DNA of 64,000 nt, from NCBI GenBank assembly GCA_944393685.1, contig CALYAW010000002.1, forward strand, positions 250,420 through 314,419, given 5' to 3'. Source of the DNA: an uncultured Alphaproteobacteria bacterium (GTDB taxonomy: Bacteria > Pseudomonadota > Alphaproteobacteria > RF32 > CAG-239). Shown in pieces: positions 53,225-61,877 of the stretch (position 1 is the stretch's first letter; each line of letters opens with the position of its first letter). Made by a program: the position numbers and the translations under genes. The notes under the pieces were generated by a model. The model saw only the letters and a program-made list of their open reading frames with translations. It was not told the origin of the DNA and did no database searches.

Positions 53225-54643
53225 ATGTTTAGATTTATTATATTGGTAACGGCCTTGCTGTTTGTGCTTGGAGAGAATCCGGCCCAAGCACAGATGGGGG
53301 TTTCTTTTGCAGACTTGGTTGAAAAGTTACAACCAAGTGTGGTTAATATCTCGACAACCACTTTACCAAATGAAGAAAGTGATAATAGCAATGAAGATGC
53401 TGGTATAGAAAGTACAAATCCTACCATTCAAAAATATTTTGCTCCTCAGGGAGTTTCTCGAACAACGCTTGGTTCCGGTTTTGTGATAGATAAGCAGGGA
53501 TATATTCTTACTAATAATCATGTGATTGAAAATGCAAAAGAAATTTGGGTCACTTTTGCGAATGAGACTCAATTGGAGGCTAAACTTGTGGGTGCTGATT
53601 CTAAAACGGATGTCGCTCTCATAAAGGTTGCTCCCCAAGATACTTTGACACCTGTTGTTCTTGGTGATTCTGACAAGGTGCGCGTGGGAGACTGGATATT
53701 GGCAATAGGCAATCCCTTTGGACTTGGCGGCAGTGTCACTGCCGGAATTGTTTCGGCCAAATCCAGAGATATTGAAGCCGGCGTTTATGATAATTTTATT
53801 CAAACGGATGCCTCTATCAATCAGGGATGTTCCGGCGGCCCGATGTTTAATATGGATGGCGAAGTTATTGGGGTTAACACGGCCATTTTTTCAACCTCTG
53901 GCGGAAGCATGGGAATTGGTTTTGCAACCCCTATAAATCTTTTGAAATTTGTTATAAACGAGATAAAGACTAAGGGTAAAGTGGAGCGTGGCTGGCTCGG
54001 AATCAGGATTCAACCGCAGAGTCCTGATATGGCCTCAAGTGTAGCACAAAAAGTTCCTGCAGGTGTAATGGTGAGTTCAATTTCCGAAGAAAGTAACGCT
54101 AAAAAGTCCGGTATTGAACCTGGTGATGTTATTATTGCCATGAATGGTAAAGAAGTGTTAAACACAAAAGACTTTTCACGCAGAATCGCAGAAACTAAAA
54201 TCGGCAGCAAAATTCAACTGGATGTTTGGCGAAATGCAGAAGTGATACGTCTTGAACTTAAAGTAGAAAAAATGCCAGAAGAAAAGAAAACATCCTTAAA
54301 GCCATCAGAACCTCGTTCAACCGATTTATCCTCAGAGGCGGGAAACATAATCGGCTTGGAATTAGAAGAGCTGTCTCCCGAGCTGATTAATCGTTATCAA
54401 TTTCCTGAAGACGCAAACGGTGTTGTGGTGAGTGATGTGTTTCCGGGAAGCGACGCCGAAGCTAAAGGATTAAAAATCGGTGATTTGATTACACAGATTG
54501 ATAAGAAAGCCATTTTTGATCTTAACGATGTCAAAACTTATATTGCAGAAGCTCGTGCAGAAAATAATCGCCCGGTTCTGTTATTAATCAACAACAATAA
54601 TCTTCCGCATTTTGCGGCCGTAAAGATGGTAGATGATGAGTAG
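53225..54643 (+). CDS. degP: DegP/HtrA periplasmic serine protease with two PDZ domains
   Basis: A periplasmic protease and chaperone. Signal peptide to about residue 22, then a trypsin-like domain with the triad His99 (NNHVIEN), Asp129 (KTDVALIKV) and Ser203 in QGCSGGPMFN; the usual GNSGGPL is changed to GCSGGPM, which puts a Cys beside the nucleophile. Two PDZ domains follow (about 265-355 and 375-470; GWLGIRIQ and EPGDVIIAMNGKE; GLKIGDLITQID). Length 472 is normal. It is in the hflK-hflC-degP operon common in alphaproteobacteria, linking two quality-control systems. Confidence 0.95.
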   Translation: MFRFIILVTALLFVLGENPAQAQMGVSFADLVEKLQPSVVNISTTTLPNEESDNSNEDAGIESTNPTIQKYFAPQGVSRTTLGSGFVIDKQGYILTNNHVIENAKEIWVTFANETQLEAKLVGADSKTDVALIKVAPQDTLTPVVLGDSDKVRVGDWILAIGNPFGLGGSVTAGIVSAKSRDIEAGVYDNFIQTDASINQGCSGGPMFNMDGEVIGVNTAIFSTSGGSMGIGFATPINLLKFVINEIKTKGKVERGWLGIRIQPQSPDMASSVAQKVPAGVMVSSISEESNAKKSGIEPGDVIIAMNGKEVLNTKDFSRRIAETKIGSKIQLDVWRNAEVIRLELKVEKMPEEKKTSLKPSEPRSTDLSSEAGNIIGLELEELSPELINRYQFPEDANGVVVSDVFPGSDAEAKGLKIGDLITQIDKKAIFDLNDVKTYIAEARAENNRPVLLLINNNNLPHFAAVKMVDDE

Positions 54644-55091
54644 AGTAGATTTTTATCATTTGCAAAGCCAAACTTTGGAAACTGTGTTGCCTAAGCTGTT
54701 GGAAAAGGCTTATGAAACAAAAAAAAGTATTGTGGTCAGAATTGGTAACGAGGAAAGAGTTGAATTCTTGAATGGTTTGTTATGGACTTATAGTGACCAA
54801 TCTTTTTTGCCTCATGGAAGCAAAAAGGATGACAATGCCGAGTTACAGCCTATTTGGCTAACAAGTTCTACCGATAATCCTAATATGGCCAGTTTTCTTT
54901 TTCTTGTTGATGGAGCTTCGGCCTCTGTGGAGGAAGTGGCTCAGTTTGAACGTGTTTTTAATGTTTTTGACGGAAATGTTCAAAATGCACTCCTGCAAGC
55001 CAGAAGTTTTTGGAAAGAGCTCAAATCTGAAGGTATTAATTGTTTGTATTGGCAACAAGACGAAAAAGGAAGCTGGAAACAAGCAAGCTAA
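54633..55091 (+). CDS. holC: DNA polymerase III subunit chi
   Basis: HolC links the clamp loader to SSB. The 152-residue protein shows the family start RVDFYHLQSQTLETVLPKLL, a central VVRIGNEERVEFLNGLLWTY, and FLFLVDGASAS, as in PF04364. The conserved SSB-contact basic residues are present in part. The start, ATG 54633 or the next ATG 54636, lies inside the end of degP, so translation is coupled. It is the last gene of the hflK operon. The tail KGSWKQAS is short. Confidence 0.88.
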   Translation: MMSRVDFYHLQSQTLETVLPKLLEKAYETKKSIVVRIGNEERVEFLNGLLWTYSDQSFLPHGSKKDDNAELQPIWLTSSTDNPNMASFLFLVDGASASVEEVAQFERVFNVFDGNVQNALLQARSFWKELKSEGINCLYWQQDEKGSWKQAS

Positions 55092-55208
55092 CAATAAGAC
55101 CGGACAATCTTAAATTTTTGAGAAATATGTCTTTTTGTTTTTTTTATTTTCTTCCAAAGAGAATTGTGACACTTTTGTTACATTATATCTTAATTTTACA
55201 GTTTTATC

Positions 55209-55238
55209 TTGCATATATTCGCATTTTTAGCATATACT
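55209..55238 (+). promoter_or_regulatory. Sigma70-like promoter of the Cys-rich gene pair
   Basis: TTGCAT (55209-55214) and TATACT (55233-55238) with an 18-base spacer, about 40 bases before the start codon at 55279. Confidence 0.55.
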
Positions 55239-55278
55239 AATAGCATAGGTGTAGTAAATTTAAAAGGTGAGCAAGACC

Positions 55279-56541
55279 ATGAAAAATGTTACTCGCATCT
55301 TAGGAGCTGCCGTTTTGGCGGTGGGTTTAGCTGTATCTGTGATTCAGACGGCTCGAGCCGATATTCAGTGGTTGCCTAAGTATCAAGAAAAACTTGTATC
55401 CAGAAAGCGCGTCTCCGATGCCAAAAATCCGACTTTCTATGATCCGATTAGCTGCGAAGCTAAAGGATGGCTGTCAGAGATACCCGCCAAACAAACTTGC
55501 TCACCTAAATATATGCCAGGCGGGGTTAAGTGTTGGTCGGACTGTAAATGTCTGGATAAATACAAATACGCTTCCGGCAAAGGAGTAACTAATGGTTGCC
55601 CCAACGGCAAAACCGTTAACGACGATGCTTGTGGCGGTTTGTATTCCGGATGTATTGATTGTTCGACCAACACGCAAGTTTCAGCCGGCTGGAGTACGAC
55701 TTACAAGAGCGGCTCCAATGTGGCTGTCATGACCAATTTTGGCACTTGCGCCAATTACTACTACTCTTGCAACACGGGATATACGCCGGCCAGAGCCGCG
55801 TCTAATGCCTATTTGCATTCCGGTCCGTGGACATGGATTACTTGTGCCGCTAATCAAAAACCGGTAAATCAAGACGGCTCGACCGGCACACCGAAATTAT
55901 GTCAAAAATGTATTCCGAAGGTTTGTGCCGATTATAACTCCGGCTATGTTACCGCTAATGATCCGACAATGGCTTGCACCAAGATAGACAGCTCGACGGT
56001 CGGAGGTTTGAATTGTTGGTCATGCGTGCCATGCGGTGAAGAATATAAATATACGACCAGCAATTGTCCATCACCAAAGATATTGGGAACAGATAAGTGC
56101 AACGGCAAGGCTTCGACCTGTTCGTGTCCGCCGACCGTTACTTGTGGCACGGGTATTACCTGTAAGACGCAAGCTCCGTCCGGGTGCTCAGGCTGTTTGG
56201 AATGCAACCCTTGTCCGAATTTGGGTAAATATACGGCCGCTCAGTGCAGCAACTTGGGCGGAACGGCAAAAAAAGCCAATTTAGAGGCTTGTTCCGAAAA
56301 ATATACCTGCTGTAGCGGAACTAACGGAAGTTGTCCGACTGGGTATGTTTGTGATACGAGCGGTGCTACTTGTGCGGGACAATATATTCCTACCGGCTGT
56401 GCTACCAACTATAAATATTGGTGTACAACACCAAATACAAACTGTACGACATTGGGCTATACCGAAAGCGCAAGTAGTTGCAGCAGTGGTCACTATGTCC
56501 GTTGTCCGTATGACACTAATAAAGTTCATTGTTTGCCTTAA
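55279..56541 (+). CDS. Secreted cysteine-rich multi-module protein
   Basis: I chose ATG 55279, which has AAAGGTGAG about nine bases upstream; a GTG at 55267 is less likely. The 420-residue product has a signal peptide ending near QTARA, an N-terminal module (SCEAKGWLSEIP to GGVKCWSDCKC) related to the region at residues 60-93 of the 4998-6446 protein, a long middle with many Cys pairs (CQKCIPKVC, CWSCVPCG, CSCPPTVTCG, CLECNPC), and a C-terminal LGY module, CTTLGYTESASSC with CPYDTNKVHC. More than 50 cysteines are expected to be disulfide-bonded. No known domain. It forms an operon with the following related gene. Surface location is inference. Confidence 0.7.
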   Translation: MKNVTRILGAAVLAVGLAVSVIQTARADIQWLPKYQEKLVSRKRVSDAKNPTFYDPISCEAKGWLSEIPAKQTCSPKYMPGGVKCWSDCKCLDKYKYASGKGVTNGCPNGKTVNDDACGGLYSGCIDCSTNTQVSAGWSTTYKSGSNVAVMTNFGTCANYYYSCNTGYTPARAASNAYLHSGPWTWITCAANQKPVNQDGSTGTPKLCQKCIPKVCADYNSGYVTANDPTMACTKIDSSTVGGLNCWSCVPCGEEYKYTTSNCPSPKILGTDKCNGKASTCSCPPTVTCGTGITCKTQAPSGCSGCLECNPCPNLGKYTAAQCSNLGGTAKKANLEACSEKYTCCSGTNGSCPTGYVCDTSGATCAGQYIPTGCATNYKYWCTTPNTNCTTLGYTESASSCSSGHYVRCPYDTNKVHCLP

Positions 56542-56565
56542 GGCTCTTAAAAGAGGAGAAAAAAG

Positions 56566-57459
56566 ATGAAGAAACTAGCTTTAATCATAGGAGGTGTATC
56601 CTTGCTGGGAGCCGGCGGAGCTTTGGCGGCTATTAGCTGCACCTCTGCTCCAAGTTGCGCAACCCTTGGTTATACATCAACAGCCAGCAGCTGTGGCGGA
56701 GACTATTTGACGTGTCCGTTTGATACCAGTAAGGTTTATTGTATCCAATGTCCGGAGCAGTGTACCGAATTAGGATATACAAAAGTCGCGTCTAATGGAA
56801 CTTATACTTGCTCTGAAGGACAAAAGGTTACAAAATGCCCGCAAAATAACCAAAAATATAAATGTGATGGAACCGCTTGTACTTCAGGATATTATCTTAA
56901 TGGTATTAGTGGTATGGCAAAACCAACTTGTTCTTATGAACTATGTTGTACCCAACGTGCCACTTATGGAAACACATCTTGTTGGAGATACCGTGATAAT
57001 ACAAGCAATAAAGAGCGTACTCATGAGTACGTCGAATGTCGAGCCGCAGCTTATTCTGCTTATTCTAGTGAATTGCCTTACGTTGGTGCAAGAACTTATA
57101 ATGGCGGAACATATACGGATGCTTGCGGAAATACTCAGTATGAACTTAAGTATTATTGCATGGAATACGACAATATGGGTGGAAGCTCAAGTTCGAGCTG
57201 TGGCTGGTCACAACAAACATGCACCGTCAAGAATTGGCATTACGGCAGCTATGATGATTCAGGATATCAAAGTGATTGTTCTGGAAATCCTTGTTATTAT
57301 TACTCGCAACACATGACTGGAGACAATTTTACTTATAATGGACAACGTATGGGATTCTCTGAATATTGTAAGAAAAAATATAATATCCAGACAAATTGTG
57401 GAGGTATGAAGTTTATGGGAAAAACTATTCCGTATGACTTTGATTATAGAGGATACTAA
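56566..57459 (+). CDS. Secreted cysteine-rich protein with LGY modules
   Basis: A 297-residue exported protein with a signal peptide (to about residue 22) and two N-terminal modules: CATLGYTSTASSC with CPFDTSKVYC, then CTELGYTKVASNGTYTC with CPQNNQKYKC. The rest (about 105-297) is Tyr/Cys/Gly/Asn-rich, with CSYELCCTQRATYGNTSCWR, YYCMEYDNMGG and a C-terminal CGGMKFMGKTIPYDFDYRGY; no family recognised. ATG 56566 follows GAGGAG by a few bases. It begins 24 bases past the preceding gene and ends at a strong terminator, so both form one unit. Its modules are the closest match to those of the tail-collar protein at 48856-50058. Confidence 0.7.
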   Translation: MKKLALIIGGVSLLGAGGALAAISCTSAPSCATLGYTSTASSCGGDYLTCPFDTSKVYCIQCPEQCTELGYTKVASNGTYTCSEGQKVTKCPQNNQKYKCDGTACTSGYYLNGISGMAKPTCSYELCCTQRATYGNTSCWRYRDNTSNKERTHEYVECRAAAYSAYSSELPYVGARTYNGGTYTDACGNTQYELKYYCMEYDNMGGSSSSSCGWSQQTCTVKNWHYGSYDDSGYQSDCSGNPCYYYSQHMTGDNFTYNGQRMGFSEYCKKKYNIQTNCGGMKFMGKTIPYDFDYRGY

Positions 57460-57473
57460 ACAATACCCCTTGG

Positions 57474-57505
57474 AAAACGCCCGAAATTTTCGGGCGTTTT
57501 TTATT
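57474..57505 (+). terminator. Terminator of the Cys-rich gene pair
   Basis: AAAACGCCCGAAA (57474-57486) pairs with TTTTCGGGCGTTTT (57487-57500), followed by TTATT. The stem is strong and continues into the T-run. Confidence 0.85.
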
Positions 57506-57565
57506 AATCTTGTTGAAAAACTTATTTTTCAATAAACTCTTGCAGATATCTAAAAAAACAAATAT

Positions 57566-59212
57566 CTATTTTTGCTCTTTGGGAACAAGGGATGCGATAT
57601 CTGCCGCAAAAGTTACATCCAAGAGTTTGTTTCTGTCTTTAATATCGACTAAAACAGTATAATCTGAATGCTCCATAAACACAGGACGCATTTGTGCATT
57701 TTCCGGCACAATATCAGCTTTGTCAAACAAAGATTGACTCCAAATAATCGGATTTGATTTGACACCATGACAAGAAAACATAACAACTTGTTTCTCTGCA
57801 TCGGGTTTAAATTTCGCAATAAGTTTATTTAAATCCGCCGCCGTCAAATTAGGCATATCCGCCGGGATAATCATCGCTCCATTACAAAAATTAGGAACTG
57901 ATTTTAAACCCAACTCAATACTGGTTCTAACGCCGGCGTGATAGGCCGGATTATAAATAACATTAACATCCACCTCGTCTAGAAATGCTTGCATCTCATC
58001 TGCATGATAACCTGTAATCACAAAAACGGGGCTGGCATCCGAACGAATAGCCGCTTCAACCGCATTCATAAACAATGGCTTATTATCACCAATATCTGCC
58101 ATTAGTTTGTTGCGACCGGCTCGGCGTCCCTGCCCCGCGGCTAAAACAATCGCTGCAATATTTGCTTTGCGGCCAGAGGTACCATAATTTTTGGGCATGA
58201 TTAATGCTTTTTGATCATCTTCTGCTAATATGTTTGTTTCCTTAAAAACGGGTATCTGCAAATGACTAAAATCTTGAGCATGAAGTTTTTCTGAAAAAAT
58301 AGCTTGTTTGATTGTTTCATTCAATAATGAAGAATGTATTCTGCCATAATTATGCGGCAAACATATGATTTTGTGATTACGTTTTTGGGCAACAAAAAAA
58401 TCAGACGCAGAAAGCACCGGCAAATAAGAACAAGCAATTTCATCCACAATTTGCGCCAATGCCGACGGAACGACATCTTGCCTGCCTGCTGATGGTAAAG
58501 CCGGTAAGACAAAACAAATTTCATGACTGGAGCGCATGGCTTGTTCTATTTCATCTGCGACAGATTCGACCGTATAAGAAGCATTATACTCTTTGTCAAA
58601 ATCAAGTTCCAATCCTGATGTGAGTGTAACCAAATTTTTAACTGCTGCCGTAAAAAGCTCCGTTTCTGCGTCATCACCCGTCAATTTGGCATAAATCAGA
58701 GCGCTTCGACGAGATTCAACCTTGGAAACTTCTATCAAAGATGTGTTTCCTGATAGTTTGAAAATAATCTCATCGACCTCAGCTTGCGCAATAATCGGCA
58801 TTCTCATCTCCAGCTTGGCAACCACTTGATTGGGTTCTACCAAACTGTAGGGCTCAAGCGTATTCAACACAAAATCCTCATGAAGCCGATTAAACTTGGA
58901 TAATCTTTCTGAGGAGGTCATCAATATACCTTTATTCAGAGAAACTATTTGGCAATGCCCTTCCTTGTCAATATTAAATGCCGTATTCGAGCCGCAGAGT
59001 TTTGCCGCAACTATCCCTAAAGCAGTTGGCGCATCAATATCTGAATCATCCATCAATGCCCCTTTTATACGGCGGATATTAAACATTTTGAAAAGAATAA
59101 TATCCTCTTGCGTTAAAGCATGACCTTTCGGAAATATTTGACCACCGAGATTAATCTCGGATAGTAACCTGACGCCTTCGGCTGCGTTAATATCAAATTC
59201 TTGGCACTGCAT
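57566..59212 (-). CDS. Molybdopterin-binding/MobA-like nucleotidyltransferase fusion
   Basis: A fusion of about 548 residues. The N-terminal half resembles the molybdopterin-binding (MoeA/MoaB-like) domain, including SEINLGGQIFPKGHALTQED; the C-terminal half is a MobA/MocA-type NTP transferase with AAIVLAAGQGRRAGRNKLMA, VFVITGYHADEM and MIIPADMPNLTA. Such fusions are annotated in alphaproteobacteria as molybdopterin-binding/glycosyltransferase-family-2-like proteins and probably make the cytosine-dinucleotide form of the molybdenum cofactor. No molybdoenzyme is in the window. ATG 59212 is preferred over GTG 59254 because AGGA precedes it. Confidence is high for the domains, lower for the reaction. 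Confidence 0.8.
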   Translation of the reverse strand: MQCQEFDINAAEGVRLLSEINLGGQIFPKGHALTQEDIILFKMFNIRRIKGALMDDSDIDAPTALGIVAAKLCGSNTAFNIDKEGHCQIVSLNKGILMTSSERLSKFNRLHEDFVLNTLEPYSLVEPNQVVAKLEMRMPIIAQAEVDEIIFKLSGNTSLIEVSKVESRRSALIYAKLTGDDAETELFTAAVKNLVTLTSGLELDFDKEYNASYTVESVADEIEQAMRSSHEICFVLPALPSAGRQDVVPSALAQIVDEIACSYLPVLSASDFFVAQKRNHKIICLPHNYGRIHSSLLNETIKQAIFSEKLHAQDFSHLQIPVFKETNILAEDDQKALIMPKNYGTSGRKANIAAIVLAAGQGRRAGRNKLMADIGDNKPLFMNAVEAAIRSDASPVFVITGYHADEMQAFLDEVDVNVIYNPAYHAGVRTSIELGLKSVPNFCNGAMIIPADMPNLTAADLNKLIAKFKPDAEKQVVMFSCHGVKSNPIIWSQSLFDKADIVPENAQMRPVFMEHSDYTVLVDIKDRNKLLDVTFAADIASLVPKEQK

Positions 59213-59271
59213 GTCTTGATGATTCCTGTTATTTGGTTTTTGTTTATATAACACTAACAGTATATAAAAAA

Positions 59272-59295
59272 AAGGGAAAGAAAAATCTTTCCCTT
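59272..59295 (-). terminator. Terminator of the 59298 lipoprotein gene
   Basis: AAGGGAAAG (59272-59280) pairs with CTTTCCCTT (59287-59295) around a six-base loop; on the minus strand the stem runs into TTTTTTTTATATA. Confidence 0.85.
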
Positions 59296-59297
59296 GT

Positions 59298-59732
59298 TTA
59301 GAACGTGTAGCGTCCTACAATCAGCCCCTTTTCAAGCAAGCGACCATAGGTGCCGGTACGCGTCACCTCAATGACAAACACTTTTTCTTTACCTCCAACG
59401 GTTGCCCTCCATTCTCGTTTGACGCCATAGTCATTTTTGCGGATAATAACCGTGTTGCCTCCAAAAATGACTCTGACATCTGTTGCCGTACTCTTTGCAA
59501 CAAGCCAACCGGTATTAACTTCGTATACCGTCTGGGTGTATTGCGACTTGGTGACAAGCGCGCCGGAATTTCTCTCATGGCGGGAAGAAATGTCGTGTCC
59601 TCCGGCCTTGTAATAGGCTTCTGTTCGATTATCGGCATAACGATAGACGTGCCCAACCTTATAAAGCCTCTGCGAGCAGGAGCTCAGCAATACCAGCATA
59701 AGCAAACCTGCAATTACTTTTGCATACTTCAT
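59298..59732 (-). CDS. Orphan small lipoprotein
   Basis: A 144-residue lipoprotein whose signal ends in LLSSC (Cys19 lipidated). The mature part is beta-rich with many Arg/Tyr/Gly (RLYKVGHVYRYADNR, GYGRLLEKG-like end). No family known to me. No Shine-Dalgarno precedes ATG 59732 (leader AATACAAATAATT), but a sigma70-like promoter is present upstream and a terminator follows. Base composition looks clearly richer in G and C than the adjacent genes. It joins the group of scattered single orphans. Confidence 0.55.
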   Translation of the reverse strand: MKYAKVIAGLLMLVLLSSCSQRLYKVGHVYRYADNRTEAYYKAGGHDISSRHERNSGALVTKSQYTQTVYEVNTGWLVAKSTATDVRVIFGGNTVIIRKNDYGVKREWRATVGGKEKVFVIEVTRTGTYGRLLEKGLIVGRYTF

Positions 59733-59765
59733 AATTATTTGTATTTAAGATTTTGTAATATCAAT

Positions 59766-59794
59766 AAGATAACACAACCCTTGTTTTTTGTCTA
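59766..59794 (-). promoter_or_regulatory. Sigma70-like promoter of the small lipoprotein
   Basis: Minus strand: TAGACA (59794-59789) and TATCTT (59771-59766), 17 bases apart, about 34 bases before the start codon. Confidence 0.5.
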
Positions 59795-59885
59795 TATTTT
59801 TTGATAAAACTCATAAAAATGATGACTTTTTGAAAAAAATAAGTTATATTGCATGCCAGTGTGCTTAATAACTGTTGAGGATCAA

Positions 59886-60527
59886 GTGAAAAAAATTATT
59901 TCCGCAACTGAGGCCGCAAAGTTTGTTAAAGAAAACTCTTCTCTTATGATCGGAGGGTTCTTGCGTTGCGGTTCACCCGTAAAAATTATTGATGAACTAA
60001 TCAAAAATAAAACCGGCGGTCTTACATTAATCGCTAATGATACTTGCGTGCCTGATCATGATCGCGGCAAATTGGTTGTCAATAAATTGGTCAAAAAAGC
60101 TATTGTTACCCATATCGGAACCAACCCTGAAACCGGACGTCAGATGAACGCCGGAGAAATCGAAATCGAGCTTGTACCAATGGGGACTTTGGTCGAAAGA
60201 ATTCGTTCCGCCGGTGCCGGATTGGGCGGAGTCTTGACACCAACCGGAAGTGGAACCGTCGTGGAACAAGGAAAACAAAAAATAGTGGTTGACGGTAAGA
60301 CTTATCTGCTTGAAAAACCTCTCAGAGCTGATTGTGCCATTATTTACGCATCTAAGGCTGATAAATATGGTAATGCTTTTTTAGATGGGACAACCCGTAA
60401 TTTTAATACCGTAATGGCAACGGCCGCAGAAACCGTTATTCTGGAAGCTGATGAAATTTCCGATGAGCCTCTTGATCCGGCGCAAATCACAATCCCGGGA
60501 ATTTTTGTTGACTATATTGTCGCATAG
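59886..60527 (+). CDS. atoD: CoA-transferase subunit A (acetate/acetoacetate type)
   Basis: The alpha subunit of a family I CoA-transferase that moves CoA between an acyl-CoA and a short-chain acid such as acetate or acetoacetate. I chose GTG 59886, five bases after GAGGA; an ATG at 59853 would add 11 residues that lack homology. The product (about 213 residues) shows IMVGGF-like LMIGGFLRCG, GTNPETGRQM, GAGLGGVLTPTGSGTVVEQG and LEKPLRADCAII, all AtoD hallmarks. It precedes atoA by nine bases. Substrate choice cannot be fixed from sequence. Confidence 0.9.
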   Translation: MKKIISATEAAKFVKENSSLMIGGFLRCGSPVKIIDELIKNKTGGLTLIANDTCVPDHDRGKLVVNKLVKKAIVTHIGTNPETGRQMNAGEIEIELVPMGTLVERIRSAGAGLGGVLTPTGSGTVVEQGKQKIVVDGKTYLLEKPLRADCAIIYASKADKYGNAFLDGTTRNFNTVMATAAETVILEADEISDEPLDPAQITIPGIFVDYIVA

Positions 60528-60536
60528 GAGAAAATC

Positions 60537-61202
60537 ATGGATTTATCTAAAGAACAATGCCGTGAAATTATTGCTAAGCGCATCGCTAAAGAATTTCAAC
60601 AAGGAGATGTGATTACGCTTGGTATCGGTTTACCGACCGAGGTTGCTAATTATATTCCACATGATATTCATGTTATTTTTCAATCTGAAAACGGTATGAT
60701 TGGTGTGGGACATCGTGATTTGAGCGCACCTGAAAATCCCTCTGTCACAAATGCTGGCGGGCTTGCCGTAACAACACGTCCAGGTGCCGCATTCTTTGAT
60801 TCTGCCATGTCTTTTACAATTATTCGAGGCGGACATGTCGATGCTACTGTCTTAGGGGCTCTACAAGTCGACAGTCATGGAAATCTTGCCAATTGGATGA
60901 TTCCTGGCGCTTTTGTTCCGGGAATGGGAGGCGCCATGGATCTGGTGGTTGGAGCTAAAAAAGTAATTATTGCCATGGAACATACAAACAAAGGAACTCC
61001 CAGAATTGTGAAAAACTGTACTTTGCCGCTTACCGCCGCTCATGAAGTGGATTTGATTGTTACCGAACGCTGCGTTTTGGAAGTTACACAAGAAGGTCTC
61101 CTTCTGAAAGAAATAAATCCTATTTTCTCTTTGGAAGATATTATTGCCTCAACCGATGCAGAACTCATTATCCCTGACGAATTACAACAAATTGCCGTTT
61201 AG
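60537..61202 (+). CDS. atoA: CoA-transferase subunit B
   Basis: The beta subunit carries the catalytic glutamate that forms the glutamyl-CoA intermediate, seen in VIFQSENGMIGVG. Further signatures are GIGLPTEVANYIP and GAFVPGMGGAMDLVVGAKK. Length 221 is normal for AtoA/ScoB. ATG 60537 follows GGAGAA by a few bases. It forms an operon with atoD and probably the exonuclease gene 12 bases downstream. In a gut organism it could feed short-chain fatty acids into or out of CoA metabolism; that is inference. Confidence 0.9.
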   Translation: MDLSKEQCREIIAKRIAKEFQQGDVITLGIGLPTEVANYIPHDIHVIFQSENGMIGVGHRDLSAPENPSVTNAGGLAVTTRPGAAFFDSAMSFTIIRGGHVDATVLGALQVDSHGNLANWMIPGAFVPGMGGAMDLVVGAKKVIIAMEHTNKGTPRIVKNCTLPLTAAHEVDLIVTERCVLEVTQEGLLLKEINPIFSLEDIIASTDAELIIPDELQQIAV

Positions 61203-61214
61203 ATTTTTATTCTG

Positions 61215-61817
61215 ATGAGTGAATTTATTATTTTTGATACCGAATATGCCTCTTGGGACGGTTTTCTGACCGCTCCAGAAAAGGATAAGAAAAAGGCTGA
61301 AATTGTCCAGATTGCAGCTCTTAAGGTTGATGGAAAAACTCTTGAGGTTTTAGATGAGTTGTGCTTGTTTATCAAACCTAAATTCCAAGCAAAACTAACA
61401 CCTTATTTTATTGAACTGACCGGATTGACAGATGATTTGCTTGAACAAAAAGGGACCTCTTTTGAAGCCGCTTATTTTCAATTTAAAAATTTCTGCAATA
61501 ATTTGACTTGTTATTCTCACGCGTGGCCAGAAGAAGACAAAACTGCTTATTCCATAGGCGATGGAAAAGTTATAAAATATAATCTACAAATGCATCATCT
61601 AAATGATGAATTAGCACTGAATTATAAAAATATTGCCCCATGGTTTAAAATAAAATATATGGCTTTGAATATAAATATTTCTAATCAATCTTCCGGAGAA
61701 ATTTGTCATATTCTTCATTGTGAGGAAAATCTGCCCCTAGGACTCAAACCTCATAACGCTTTGTTTGATGTATATTCTATTCTTGCAGGATTAAGAAAAC
61801 TTGGCTTTTCCCTTTAA
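61215..61817 (+). CDS. DEDDh-type 3'-5' exonuclease (DnaQ-like)
   Basis: A 200-residue protein of the RNase T/DnaQ exonuclease fold. Motif I is IIFDTEYASWDG (D-x-E), motif III is PHNALFDVYSIL (H-x4-D); the family element LTPYFIELTGLTDDLLE lies between. Motif II is less clear: YSIGDG (about residue 115) is the best candidate. It may trim RNA or DNA ends. It starts 12 bases after atoA and ends at a strong terminator, so it is likely the third gene of that operon, an unusual pairing. Related proteins are annotated as exonuclease RNase T and DNA polymerase III epsilon-like. Confidence 0.75.
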   Translation: MSEFIIFDTEYASWDGFLTAPEKDKKKAEIVQIAALKVDGKTLEVLDELCLFIKPKFQAKLTPYFIELTGLTDDLLEQKGTSFEAAYFQFKNFCNNLTCYSHAWPEEDKTAYSIGDGKVIKYNLQMHHLNDELALNYKNIAPWFKIKYMALNINISNQSSGEICHILHCEENLPLGLKPHNALFDVYSILAGLRKLGFSL

Positions 61818-61823
61818 GGTACA

Positions 61824-61858
61824 AAAAAAGCTGTCTGCTTTCCAGACAGCTTTTTTTC
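61824..61858. terminator. Bidirectional terminator
   Basis: GCTGTCTG (61831-61838) pairs with CAGACAGC (61844-61851), flanked by seven A and seven T. It serves the exonuclease gene and the convergent orphan at 61878. Confidence 0.9.
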
Positions 61859-61877
61859 TTTTGCTTTCACGGAAGAG

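Noticed and set aside
55140..55165. T-rich stretch after holC as a terminator
   Set aside because: No stem of useful length precedes the T-run, so I do not list it.
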